NCBI RefSeq assembly: GCF_047496725.1
Contig: NC_132981.1
Span: 9,846,501-9,910,500, forward strand
Length of the DNA stretch: 64,000 nucleotides
Direction of reading: 5' to 3'
Origin: Anoplolepis gracilipes
Taxonomy: Eukaryota > Arthropoda > Insecta > Hymenoptera > Formicidae
Within the stretch, counting starts at the first letter, position 1; every line of letters begins with the position of its first letter. Positions 40,296 to 51,942 of this stretch are shown here, one piece after another. The position numbers were made by a program, and so were the translations under genes. The notes under the pieces were generated by a model. The model ran no database searches. It worked only from the letters and a program-made list of their open reading frames with translations, and was not told the origin of the DNA.

Positions 40296-43200
40296 TAATG
40301 AAACGAGTTACAGATTTCACGTCAGTAAACACAACAACTTTGCATCATTGATAAAATGTGTTAGTACGATTGTAAAGATTCCTTAAATTTCAAAATAAAG
40401 TGTCATATATTGGATGTCAATTTAATAATTGATTCATTACACGAGTGGATAAATATCTAATTTTTAAACACGATATTTTATTCATTGCAAAGTTATTTCC
40501 ACTGGTTCAACGTAATTCCAATCAGATTTCTCAAATAACTCACGTAGCTCTCTTTCTCCAGACAGAGTGTCTTTCAGGCAACTATCACGCGTATGCGTGC
40601 AACACATTATGAATGTACTATCGGCACTCGATTTATCCAAGAAAAAAGGAAAAATACGCACGTGATAATCATATGATATCGATAGCGTTAATCTTGTTTA
40701 TTTTTATATGACGGAAGAGATTTTACCAACAAGTATACACATACATCCCATATACTCATATAACCCTGCGATACCGCTGTACGCGTGTAAATACTTCCGT
40801 TGTGTACACGTGACATATGTACCGTTCGCCGAACATATGTACAGCATGTGCGCAAGGTCGATTTGACCGGAGGAGCGCGAAATCCAGATAACAAAAGCGG
40901 CGTCAAGCGGTCTCGCGCAGACGTCACGCATCGCCGCGGATCACCGCGGATTTCTCTCTCTTCCGACGATATATAGATATACAACGATACGAACTTCCTC
41001 GTCTAGATTGTGCAGGGTTCAACGACGAGAGAGCATATCGCAAAAAGTCGATCTCTCATCGTAGCCGCGACGAAGAGCGGGAAATGATGCGTTCTCGCAT
41101 CGTGTGAAACGTCGGCGAACGGATGGGAAACTTTACGGTGTAAATCGCGATGATATTTCACGACGCGAGATACACATCGGGAAGGCGTGAAAAATTGTTA
41201 AAACGTACTTTCCAACAATATAACGAATCGATCGATAAAGTATGCGCGTAAAGTATGCGGAATATATTCGTCATACACCGGATTCGTATACGATGTAATC
41301 CTTTTTTTTTATGGTTCGTCGCTCGTATAATATCGGCCAATTTCTTTAGGATTCTGTCGTTCTGAAAAAACTAAGAATGCCGTGAAAGTAACAACGATAA
41401 TTTTGACATCGTCGTTAAAGCGCATCTTCAATGAACCGACTTTTAAAGAGGCACTGGACAGATCAACTATATTAAAAGTTTATAAATCTAATAAATTTCG
41501 AGATTCATGAATTTAACATTGCACTTTTTTTTTAAATATTAAATTAATAATTAATTTGTGAGTTGCAGATTTACCCTGTGGAATACATGTAATTTAATTT
41601 CAAAATCGTAAATATCGTCTTATATCGAATTAACTTTTTCATAATAATTGTACTACGACTTTAACTGTACGACTTACAAATTCACAAAAATAATTTTAAT
41701 TCTACAGAGCATATTTTTATTTTAACTTACAAATTAATTATTAATTTTATATCTTTAAAAGACTAAAAAAGTGCTTTGCGCAATGTCAAATTCATGACTC
41801 TCGAATGTATTGGATGTATTAACTTTTGACACATGATCCGTAAAGTTTTCTCTTTAAGAAAATGCTCGTAACTACGTCAACATTATAATCAGCGTGAGTA
41901 ATTAAAATGATGAAATAAGTGAGTGATTAAATTGAGAAATAACACATAATGTGCGCGATAAGAAATTATAACGACAATTGAACATGTAAATAAATAATTA
42001 TCTTACACTTTACAGCATTATCTGTCAATTGGTGATATGCAATATTTTAATAATTGAAAGTTGTCAAAAATATATCGGTATATTTTGTTTTAGTTTTTAT
42101 CAAAGTACACTGACAAGAGTTCATGGAAAGTGAGGGTGCTCGTTCGAGCGTGCTTTTCCAGGAATTAGAGACTGCGAGGATTACGAGTTCTCAGAAAATC
42201 CGGAACCAATAAGACGCGAGATCATCCTTCGTGACGAATTTAAGTAAAAGTAGATTTTAGAGTCAACGAATTTTCTAAGCTCGATTTTTAAGATCTATCG
42301 AACTGCGAGAATAAAGCAATTATGATTATTAATTTCCGATGGATATCGCTGTATGAATTAATTAATATATATTAATACATGCTAAGAAAAGTTAATTACA
42401 TGTTCTTGCTCTGTTTACTTTCATTCTAAATAGTGGTTTTAATATTCATATTATTTGTCGATTAAGTAGATGTAACAAATTGCGATGTTAAAAACGAGTT
42501 TTGAATTGCAAATTGATTAAAAATAATAAAGAGTAAAAATAATAGAACGCAATGAGAAATTAAAAATATAGTATGAATTTAAAATTATATAAATATAATT
42601 ATAAAGTTACAAAAATGTAATCTGCTTTGCTCCTTTCCTTTTGTTCTTTCGCGCAAAGTTTTAATTCGATATAATGTAAAGTCTAATTATGTGCTTTGAA
42701 TTAATAATGTAACAATAACAGCAAGAGTAGGCGAAGAGTAAAAAAATATTGACACGATGATTGATAACGACATATTCTTGCCATACTTCTGGAGAGTTGA
42801 AATGAATAATGGCTTTTTTCTTCGCAAAAAAAAAACAAGGCACGTCGCGAGCAAATGTATCTTCCGTTATTCGATACATCGCAAAATGGCAAAATAATCA
42901 TGTTACGTGATCCGCATGAGTTGACTGAAAATGATCGATGAATCAATGACGAGAGGTCAGCAGATATGTAATTTCAGCGCGGATCAAAATGACGTGATAC
43001 AATGCAACAATTACAGTGTAAGACAATCACCATTCACATTTCTACTTGCGTTTATTTGTCACGCTTAAATGCGTTGCCATCATTGCGTTATCCCGATATA
43101 TATCACCACTTATCACTTATCAATACAATATATTATCATAATATTTTTTTTCATATCAAGATTTTTTTTTATATTGAGTTACACAATCTCTAACTATCTA

Positions 43201-44050
43201 ATGATCCGATTATCAGATTCTACGACGAAGACAAATTGATAAGATTACTTAAGTTTTTTCAAAAATTAATTGTTTATCTTTAGTTTGTGTAAAACATATA
43301 GTTTAAGACCACTTTTATCTAAGCAATAAATATGAAATCTATTGAATTCTTTAATAAAATTTACAAATTCTTTAGTAAAATTGCTACACTAAAATAGCTA
43401 ATATTTCTTTGGAAGAAAATAATGTTGCAGATTAAATAGCTAGATTATCCGGGGGTTGAATAGACTTACAAAATACGCGTGTAGAAACTTAATTTCCTTC
43501 CATAACGTGTAAACTGTGCATAATTTTGCAAAAATCGTTACTTAATCGCTCAAGTTGTCGCATAGTTTTAGTAAGAGGTGCTAAACATTTCGTTTGTCTA
43601 AAGTATAAGAAGAAAAAGAAACTCACGTGGCAAAGTGTACACGTTTCTATGCCGGTTTATATACGCTAGTATAAAGAGCATATTCATGCGACCGTTCTCC
43701 CTGTAAACCGTAATAAGCTAACCACTGTTTCCCGTGCTGAAGCCACGGATCACGTATTCGAGAGAGAAAGAGAGAGAGAGAGAGAGAAACCAATGTGCCA
43801 ACAAATTAGGATCTCGCCTGCGTTTCCTGTCAGCGAACTCGTGTTAGACGTAACACCATATATCCATTGAAAAACCGTCCGTAGAGATTAGCCAACATTG
43901 TACGTAACATTGAAGAGGCTTGACTGGTGAGATCAAACCGGAACCTGTTCGGATTAACGAGCTAATGAGATAATTGCGTGGCTATGTAACTGTAACGTAA
44001 TGTAAGCCCGGATGAAAAGCCGAGAATAAGAATAAACCATCGCGATGAAC

Positions 44051-44053
<3 letters not shown>

Positions 44054-44092
<39 letters not shown>
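44054..44092. repeat. (TA)n microsatellite, about 19 units
   Basis: Perfect TA dinucleotides after ACATG. They produce a YIYIYI false peptide in an overlapping minus frame. Confidence 0.95.
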
Positions 44093-44097
<5 letters not shown>

Positions 44098-44995
44098 GTA
44101 TTCAATAGATTGCGTTTCGCAAGAGAATCCTTGTTTCAAACATTCGTTTTGAAGTGTGTAAACGTCGATAAATCAAAGCGACATGAATCGAAAGTTTGCT
44201 TGCAACATCGATAGGTTATTATCAGGAGACGCCCTTATCTCACAGCGTTATCTTAGGTAACCAAAAGAATATTTTTAAAAAATATTTTCCTCCTTTCCAG
44301 GTATATAGATAGTTGCATTAAAAGCACACGAGATATGGTGTTTTTTCACGCGAGCCACATTTATTATTGTCGCCAAGTAGCGAGCAAATAATTAAAAAGC
44401 CTCAATTAATTATAAAAAGCGCGAAGTCGATACTGCGAGGATTATTATCGTTAAGATTGCGATGCTAACGATTTTGTCGCGTTCGAGAAAAGATCGCCGA
44501 GATCGCAATAGGCGCAGCTACTCCAAGGTGGCTGCCTTGCCGCGGGCGAGAAAGTATCACGATGCATATATCGTACGTATAGTATGCGTACGTCGAAGGT
44601 AGTGCATGCACGCTATAAGGATATATAGGAAATGAGAGCATTACATACATATACGAGCCATTTATTTTCCTCGCCCCTTTAACCCCTTCGTTACAGAGCC
44701 ATTAAATGTCTTCACTCGATTTATTTCTTCGCGAAAATGTGCTTTAATCGACTTGAGACACGGTGGTTTTGTTTCGACTTACAATATTGAAAATTAATAG
44801 CTCCGATAAAGAGTTGAAGGAATAAATAAAAATTTCATCGACATTTAACTGAATTACAGATAAAATAATATCATGTTATATGTGACGTATGTAATTGCAC
44901 GTGTAGAATTTTACGCGCGCGATGATATAGTATCTAATAGACTTTGGCGCGAAAAATTTCACGTGTTCAAGTGTTAACATTCTCGCACAGATACT

Positions 44996-45495
44996 TTAAG
45001 GGGATCCAAAATTACCGACAGAATATGAATTTTGAAATCCTTCTCCACAATTAAAGTACTTATAAAAACAACACGCGGGGGCTAATAATGTCATATAAAA
45101 ATGATAAAAAATTAAAAGATGACAGTTACGTCGTAACAATATTTATTTAATATAAAAAGTTCTACGGTATGTTCGTGTAAGAGATATAGCGTCCGCGTTT
45201 GCAACAACATAACAGAATATTAATAAACTTTTGGAAATGACTTTAGAAGCCTAATAAAAAAGATTTTCAAAATCTGTAAAAATTTACTCTCGTGCATCTG
45301 TGAGGGTGCGAGATTGAAACACAAACTCACGTCAGACGTCATTTCTAAAAATTCACAAATATTCCTTTATGCAATTCCTAGTAGAAACCAATCTTATTTT
45401 GTGTGTAATTACAAAACTTTTAAATTAAGCAAATATATTGTCATGTTAGATTAAATTTTGGTCGATAATATAGAACAGCTTTTGGATCCCCTTAA
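44996..45495 (-). mobile_element. TTAA-flanked non-autonomous element, copy B (inverted)
   Basis: The core 45000-45491 (492 bp) lies between TTAA at 44996-44999 and TTAA at 45492-45495. Both ends keep the inverted terminus: GGGGATCCAAAATT on the left and TTTTGGATCCCC on the right. The interior is the reverse complement of the 6.7-kb copy, with scattered substitutions and short indels, so the two share an ancestor and inserted separately. It has no transposase frame. The intact symmetric ends in this copy define the family terminus better than copy A. Confidence 0.85.
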
Positions 45496-45723
45496 CGATA
45501 AAGCAAATGGCGAATATGATAATCCGTAATGTGAACGTGTCTCGTGGACTCTCGCATCGTTTCCTGTCATGTATAAACACCTAATGTCACACACAATGAG
45601 CAATATATCTTCGCGCGAATCGGGCGGAAAAGTCGATATAGCGAACAAGTTTCGCCGTGCAAATGTGAACTTAAATCCTCTAATTTATAAACTAAACAAT
45701 AAAGATGCTCAGAATGACTATCA

Positions 45724-45759
<36 letters not shown>

Positions 45760-46171
45760 TGATATGAACCTTTTAGTTTTTCTCTATAAACTCTGTTACA
45801 TACCTTTTTCATACACGGTAAAAACTCGAATAAAGAGATTTTATTTAAATGTATAATATCCTACTATTATTTTTGTAAGTAGAAAAAATTTTCATTTTCA
45901 ACTTAATTAATTTTCATGCTAAAATATTCACGTATATGCAATTTATATCATTCGTATTTAATCTCACTAATTGCGTATTATATATAAAATTTATATCTTG
46001 TATATGTATATTATTAAATAAACCTGAACTATAAACTTATTTTTGTGGACAATTTTAAATTGTAAAGTATGTTACGTAATTATAATATTTCAACAAAAAT
46101 AAATCTCTATTTTTAATAAATTTCAAATAAATGCCTTATTCTAATTTATTTTGCTTGGTAAATTATTTTAT
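45496..46171. other. Gene-free AT-rich stretch with (TA)n at 45725-45754
   Basis: AT-rich DNA containing a perfect TA dinucleotide tract. An ACACGGTAAAAA sequence at about 45814-45825 matches the terminus of the 22.4-kb element, but no partner end was found. It may be a solo remnant or coincidence. AATAAA occurs on the minus strand immediately below 46172, where a polyadenylation signal would sit for the candidate exon above. Confidence 0.5.
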
Positions 46172-46473
46172 TCAATAATAGTCTCCGAAAGAAGCTTCTG
46201 TTGCCGATAATCCTACGGGGTTATTCCCATATAGCGACGCACACACGTACGCAATTGCGTTAGTATGTGTGGCAAAGAGGTAGTAGGCCAGCACCATATA
46301 CGGATCCTTCGTTCGGTCCATGATGAGGAGAAGTTGCTCTGACCATTGCTCGGGCCAAAAGAGAGAAACGCGAGGACCGGTATGGATCGTGATGTCCCAT
46401 ATGCGAGCGACAGTCAGTTTGCAGAGAACCTTCCTTGGAAATCGGTCTATGAGACTTACAAATTTTTTATTTC
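46172..46473 (-). CDS. Candidate terminal exon, unidentified protein
   Basis: A GC-richer block within AT-rich flanks has a minus-strand frame of about 100 codons ending in TGA (46172-46174). Just upstream is TTTATTTAG (ending at 46474), a possible splice acceptor, which would leave a 302-bp last exon with a 2-nt split codon. The only ATG lies midway, so it could not be a complete gene by itself. The predicted tail has an aromatic and hydrophobic run (VLAYYLFATHTNAIAYVCAS), which could be one membrane segment. Its NAIAY only loosely resembles the NPxxY motif of 7TM receptors, and no sixth helix precedes it. Both other minus frames and parts of the plus strand are also open here. It may equally be a decayed repeat. 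No family is assigned. Confidence 0.22.
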
Positions 46474-48006
46474 CTAAATAAATAGCATGTCAAAATTTTC
46501 GGCATATTAATTTCGGCGAATGTGTAATCCGTGTTAATAATTTAAAAAGTGTTATATAAAAAAGAATATAAGAGCAAGAAAAGATAATATTTTAAACATA
46601 GTAATGAATGACGAAAGCAATTGATCAAAGGGCACATGAAACATCATTTGTTTTCTTACTAAAATAAATAGTGACGGAAGATTAACGTTGTCGATTTGAT
46701 AATAATCACAACTTCTACAACTAAATTAGGAAATCGTTAATATTTTATGTTATGCGTTCTACTAACGTACTGATCAAAACAATCAGACATATAGATTAGT
46801 CAAGAGATACAATAGTACTAGTTTTTTTAAATGGAAGATATGTGGACTCGAGGACTATGGGAGCGAAGGGGCGGAAGGGGAAGGGGAAGAAAAAGAAAAA
46901 AAGGGAAAAGACAAAAAAAAAAAAAAAAAAATGCTTTGCCATCAAATATAAAAAGAAGTAATTTGCTTGTTTATAAAAAAAAAAAGCTTTCTTATTTCGT
47001 TTTCGCTCCTTATTACGGGCACGTGCGTGAAACTCGGCCAGATGTAAACCACGTGTACGATTTCCCCATCCCTTCTCTACGTGCTCTTCCTTTTGCTTCT
47101 TCCCTCGTAGTTCGCTCGTTCGACCTTCGAAAATTTAAATGACGGACTCCCTCGCGCACGTATATATATGCCAACACACGTACGGAGAAATGGACGTTCT
47201 TGAGAGTGTGGGTGTATTCGAAAACTGGTTCTTCCGGTCCTTCTCTACACGTTCCACGCAAATCGAAAGAGTCGAACCAGAATCGAGACGTCATTAGGAA
47301 TGTTCTGTCGCAGTGATTGATAACGACAAAGTATGTCTCAAGAAGATAAGATTCTGAAGAGAAATATTATTTTTAAAAAAATCTCTTTGCGATAATTCTT
47401 TCAACATTCTACAAACCAAACCACTCCCTTATCGAAGGATTTAGTTATATTCCAAATATAGTTCTTATTATTTAATTTAGAGATATGGTGTTACTATTTA
47501 GAGATATAGTATTACTATTAGTTCAAATATATAGATATACAGAAAATGTTTTTCGTTACGGAAATGAAAATAACTTTAACGTAAACAAATGAAAAAGAAA
47601 AATATATTTCTTTTCTTTTTCTTAAGTAAAATATTACATGGATCTTAAATATACTCGGCTAGACGTTTGAAATTTAAAATGACACGACTCGAAACGTTTA
47701 CCATCAATCGTACGTCGTGTTTCACTAACACACGTATCTCTCGAGTCATGTATGCAAGAAAGTAATATTCGTACCGCCCTAAACCCCTGCGAAATTTAAG
47801 ACACCGCGATTTTAAACGTTCAGCGCGTGAGATGAGCTTAAAAAAAAATTTCCAGCCCGTATGCGAGTTATCGGAGCCGCGATAAACGAGCGTTTTGCAA
47901 AGGATCTCGAGTTCCGCGTGACTAGGGGAAACGATTTACGAGCGTTCGGACGGAGGCGTGATCGAACAACGACGATTTTATTTTAGCACGTGAATACGTC
48001 GCAGTC

Positions 48007-48058
48007 GTTCGCGCTCGAAAATCCGATAATAGATTCCACTACGCGTTCGAGCGCGAAC
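48007..48058. repeat. Short GC-rich inverted repeat
   Basis: GTTCGCGCTCGAA (48007-48019) and its exact reverse complement (48046-48058) are separated by 26 nt. A perfect 13-bp GC-rich stem is stable as DNA or RNA. No terminator-like T run follows. Confidence 0.7.
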
Positions 48059-49045
48059 ACAAATCCCAATGGAAAATCTAGTCGTCATTAGTCATGCGGT
48101 ATAGTGCAGCGTCAAACTCCGGAGATGCACCTATTATATAGCTAAGGCAAGAACAGAACTGCAGCTGTCCTTGAAAAAGCCTTGAAGAATGCACGCACAT
48201 GTGAAAAGTTATGTTTCCCAACCTGCCACAACTGACGCCGACAATATCTAGAGTCGGTCGTTGTTAAAAACAATGTATCCTGTGACCAGTAAAATATTTT
48301 TTTCAAAACAAACTGAACCGTCTGACGAATAGTAAGATTCGAATTTGGACTGGCCATTTCAACGATTTTAAGAAATGTTTTCGAGAACAGTTACAACGGT
48401 TATACCGAATACAACGATCCTTTTACAGACAGTTTTACCTAAATTCGTCCCTTTTGGGCAAATCTCTTATGATTTCCGGTTTGCTATTGTCAAATTTCAA
48501 TGAAATCCCCAAGTCTTTTCAATCCTCACGATTCAAATATTATTTATTGAATAACTTTAACTTTAATTTAAGTATATATTCTTAAACATCACGTGCTACC
48601 AAAACACTAACTAACAATAAGGTTCGAAATATATTGTTGTCAGAGTCATTAAAGAAGCCTAAATTTCTCTTTCTCTTTTATTGTATTTATCAGTCTAAAC
48701 TTTTTTAGACGATAAAAAAACATTGATAAAAATAATCTGAAAAAATTAAAAATCTTGTTATTTATTTCCTTCATTCAAAAAATTAAATTTCTTACTCACA
48801 TAATATATATTCGTTTCATGTTCGTTGAGAAAGACGAAAAAGAAATAACTTCGAGAAACTACTACGAGAATTGACAGCGATCGTTAGGATTCTCGTGTTG
48901 CAATAAAATTGATACGTCGTGTCGGCGAAAACAGAAAGAACGTGACAGAGAAGAGAGCGGCAATGTGCACGAAAATCAAGCGATGGCGAAATTACAGTGA
49001 TTAACTGGATTATTCTCTGGTTAGGGTACCACAAGATGAAGATTT

Positions 49046-49046
<1 letters not shown>

Positions 49047-49076
<30 letters not shown>
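49047..49076. repeat. Poly-T tract, 30 T
   Basis: Uninterrupted T run. On the minus strand it would be an A tail, but no retroposed body or duplication is visible. Confidence 0.9.
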
Positions 49077-49078
<2 letters not shown>

Positions 49079-50308
49079 CCTCTTGAGTTTCTCATTGGCC
49101 GAACCTGTCTAATATACGATTTTCGGAAGACGCGTCAGTGTCTTTTTTACGATTTCTCCCTCGTCGGAAACCACGCGGCGAAGGTTCAAGCGCCACTTTT
49201 TAAAAATTTGGATCTGCGTCCGAGACAGCCACCTCGACAATGGTTTGACCGCGGGGGTTCCTAAACAGCAAGGATCCTTTCGAGTCTCCGTTCTGGACAA
49301 AAAAAACAGCCCTTCGGTAAGGTCTGGATATAGTCTTGCTTTTGAAACACCGCAATGGCGTAGACGCTGCAAAGAGGCTCACGAGTCCTAAATCATGTTG
49401 TGGGAACAATATCGATATCCGTCCGAAAACGATTTCGATCAACATTTACGGTCTCACGAAAAAAGCATAATATACTTTTTACGATGATTTTTACGTTAAC
49501 CCTTCATGATGTAGAGCTGATAGAAATTAAAATTTTAAAACATGAACCAAACAGTAAAGTATACAATATCAAAATTTATAGGAAACGTCATAAAACTTTT
49601 ACAGGATTATACTTAAATATTGTATAATAATTTCGATATACTTTGAAAGCGTATAATGTAATAATAAGCGATAAATGTATTCTACATGACGATGTACCGT
49701 TACATAAATATCATTATAAATTAATTTTTCAATCACACACAAAATATCGCTGTCGATTTTTGTTTCAAGATGTCGATAATGAAGGAAAAAGAAGTGTGTT
49801 GTATAATTTCTCAATTTTTTAAACTTGGTAAAATCGAGGACAAAATAATTACATTGAACGTAACGTGTAATTATCGCGCGTAACTTAATGAGGCGCCGAT
49901 TTTACGAATGTGTTTTTTCCAACGTTGAATATATTAGCGTCCCCGCGGTCAGCGAAATTACCGTCGAAACGAGCGAGAGCGTGAGTTTCATACGGCTTTA
50001 AATTTACATGACACCACGGTATTCGAGCTAACGCTCTCAAATATGAGAGATTCGTCGTCATCCCCCCTCTGGGGAACATAATACCCGTCACGATACACCG
50101 GCTTCGCTTTGATTGTCTCGAATTCGTCGTACCGTCAGCACACCAACGTGCACCTAATCTAAGCAGGGTAGAGATAAAGTTTTACGCAACAGAACGTGGT
50201 AGAGCTCTACTCTGGGGATTTTGAGAAACCAGATATTTTCCTCCGCCTCGAGAAAACTGGACGGATTGTAATTACGACCACCATGATTCGAGTTAGACAC
50301 ATGGGAAT

Positions 50309-50335
50309 AAAAAAAAAAAAAAAAAAAAAAAAAAA
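50309..50335. repeat. Poly-A tract, 27 A
   Basis: Uninterrupted A run after GGGAAT. No duplication flanking it was found. Confidence 0.9.
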
Positions 50336-50843
50336 GTGAAGGTATATAAAACGTCAAAATCTTAATTCAAATTGAGAAATTACGAAATTCAAAAATGCAA
50401 AAATAAGATATTTAATAGAATTTTTAAAAACTCGGTAATTGCAACGAAATTAACATCCTTAAATTAGAATTATTCCTGTAGGTACATAATTACAAAGTAA
50501 AGTATTTTGTATCTGAAAAATTATAAACGCAAATAAAAAAGAGGAATGATAAAATAAAAATGAAAAAGTCTATATAAAATGAAAAATGTATGTAACCTTA
50601 ACAAAACCCCTTTCCCGCGTTCGCGTAGATGTAGCCAGCCAGGTATACGGTGGATTAACCGAGATTAGAAGGGTACGGCAGGAAATGCTCGGGAGACACT
50701 GTCTACTCGTAGTATTCTTAATACCCTATACAATCTTATTACGATACCGAAATGCTCCTATAATGTTTATCCCCCGGAGATTAGGATCGGCACGAGTCAT
50801 GAGGGAATCGACCAGATGCCGCGCGACGTGTAAAACTCCGAGC

Positions 50844-50915
50844 GGTAAAATAAGGCAAGGTAAGGTAAAAGGTAAGGCAAGGTAAGGTAAGGTAAGGTAG
50901 GTAGATAGGTAAGGA
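50844..50915 (+). repeat. (TAAGG)n-type minisatellite, degenerate
   Basis: A run of TAAGG/GGTAA pentamers with GGCAA, GGTAAAA and GGTAGGTAGATA variants over about 70 bp. It is close in composition to the insect telomere repeat TTAGG but is not the same sequence in any rotation or strand, so it is an ordinary pentanucleotide tract. Confidence 0.85.
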
Positions 50916-51918
50916 TCGACTCGTGGCGGATTTTAATTTATGTCATGAGAACGGTATGTTGCGAAAGTCTTTCTTTGACATGGCGAGATAACTTTGGACA
51001 CGCCTGGTCTCTTCTCCTCTCGCCTCGTCGCTCTCTTACCGTTACTTTTTCGATAAATGCGCCGTCCGATTAGCGCGCTCGTCGTCGATAGAAATTTATG
51101 CACGCGATATTGCAAGGAGAAATTATCACCGACGTTGCATCTCTCTCGTCGTAAAATTACTTGTACTATAGTATTAAATTATCTTTCTTCCGATGAAATC
51201 TGAATAAGATTTATATTAAATAAATATATCACTTTTTTCATTTGTTTCTCGTGGGTTGAATAAATATTTGATTTTTTAATCTTTCAACGTAGATCCTATT
51301 TTATTTTTCCGTTGGTTGTTAATGTAATATATAGTTGGGACAAGGAGCTGACATATATTTCAATTTAATATTTTAATTGCATTGCAAAAAATGTTGAAAA
51401 ATACAATTGTATACAGTTAAAATTGTATAAATGCACTAGCTTTTCAGATTCTGGAATTTTTTATAAGGCTTTCGAAAAATTTATATAAAGCTTATTTTAT
51501 AAAAGAAAATATACATTCATTATAAAACGTTATTCTAAAATTTACGTTTTCAGGAATCTGCTTGACCTGAATATTTATTCGAATATCCGGTTGAATTCAA
51601 CATCAGCCAATATGGTAACATCAGTCTCTCACAAATGTTTATTTATCTTTAATTTAAAAACTTTTTACGACTACCCGTTTTACAATGTATGCACCTAAAA
51701 TAATCTCTGCATTTTTTCGTTAATATTCGGGAAGTATAAAAAGCTTCGTACACACAAATACACACATATTGTGGATTCTGATTTTTGTCTAGTTAAACTG
51801 TATAAACTATCATTAGGTCGCCGGCGTTTGGATACAACGCAAGCAGAAAATATGCGCGTTAATAAACGGATGTGTAAAGCGAATGGTATAAATTATGGCC
51901 TTTTTATCTCGCGCTGTA

Positions 51919-51942
51919 TATGTGTGTGTGTGTGTGTGTGTG
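51919..51942. repeat. (TG)12 microsatellite
   Basis: Perfect TG dinucleotides after GTATA, in a CpG-rich neighbourhood. Confidence 0.9.

Larger units (their letters stand above)
39640..44990. other. Gene-free stretch with two (AT)n tracts
   Basis: It contains (AT)n at 40235-40291 and 44054-44092 and a short (GA)n near 43761-43788. AT-rich sections lie at 41.5-43.4 kb. No gene recognised. The CpG-rich segment at 40.7-41.3 kb has overlapping minus-strand frames of 60-98 codons without family features. Confidence 0.55.

Noticed and set aside
48142..48357. Minus-strand ORF with ATG and a possible donor (CAG/GTTGGG), considered as a first exon for the 46.2-kb candidate
   Set aside because: The phase does not match the 46473 acceptor, and no intermediate exon was found.
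50844..50915. Interstitial telomere repeat
   Set aside because: The unit is TAAGG/GGTAA, which is not TTAGG or its complement in any rotation.
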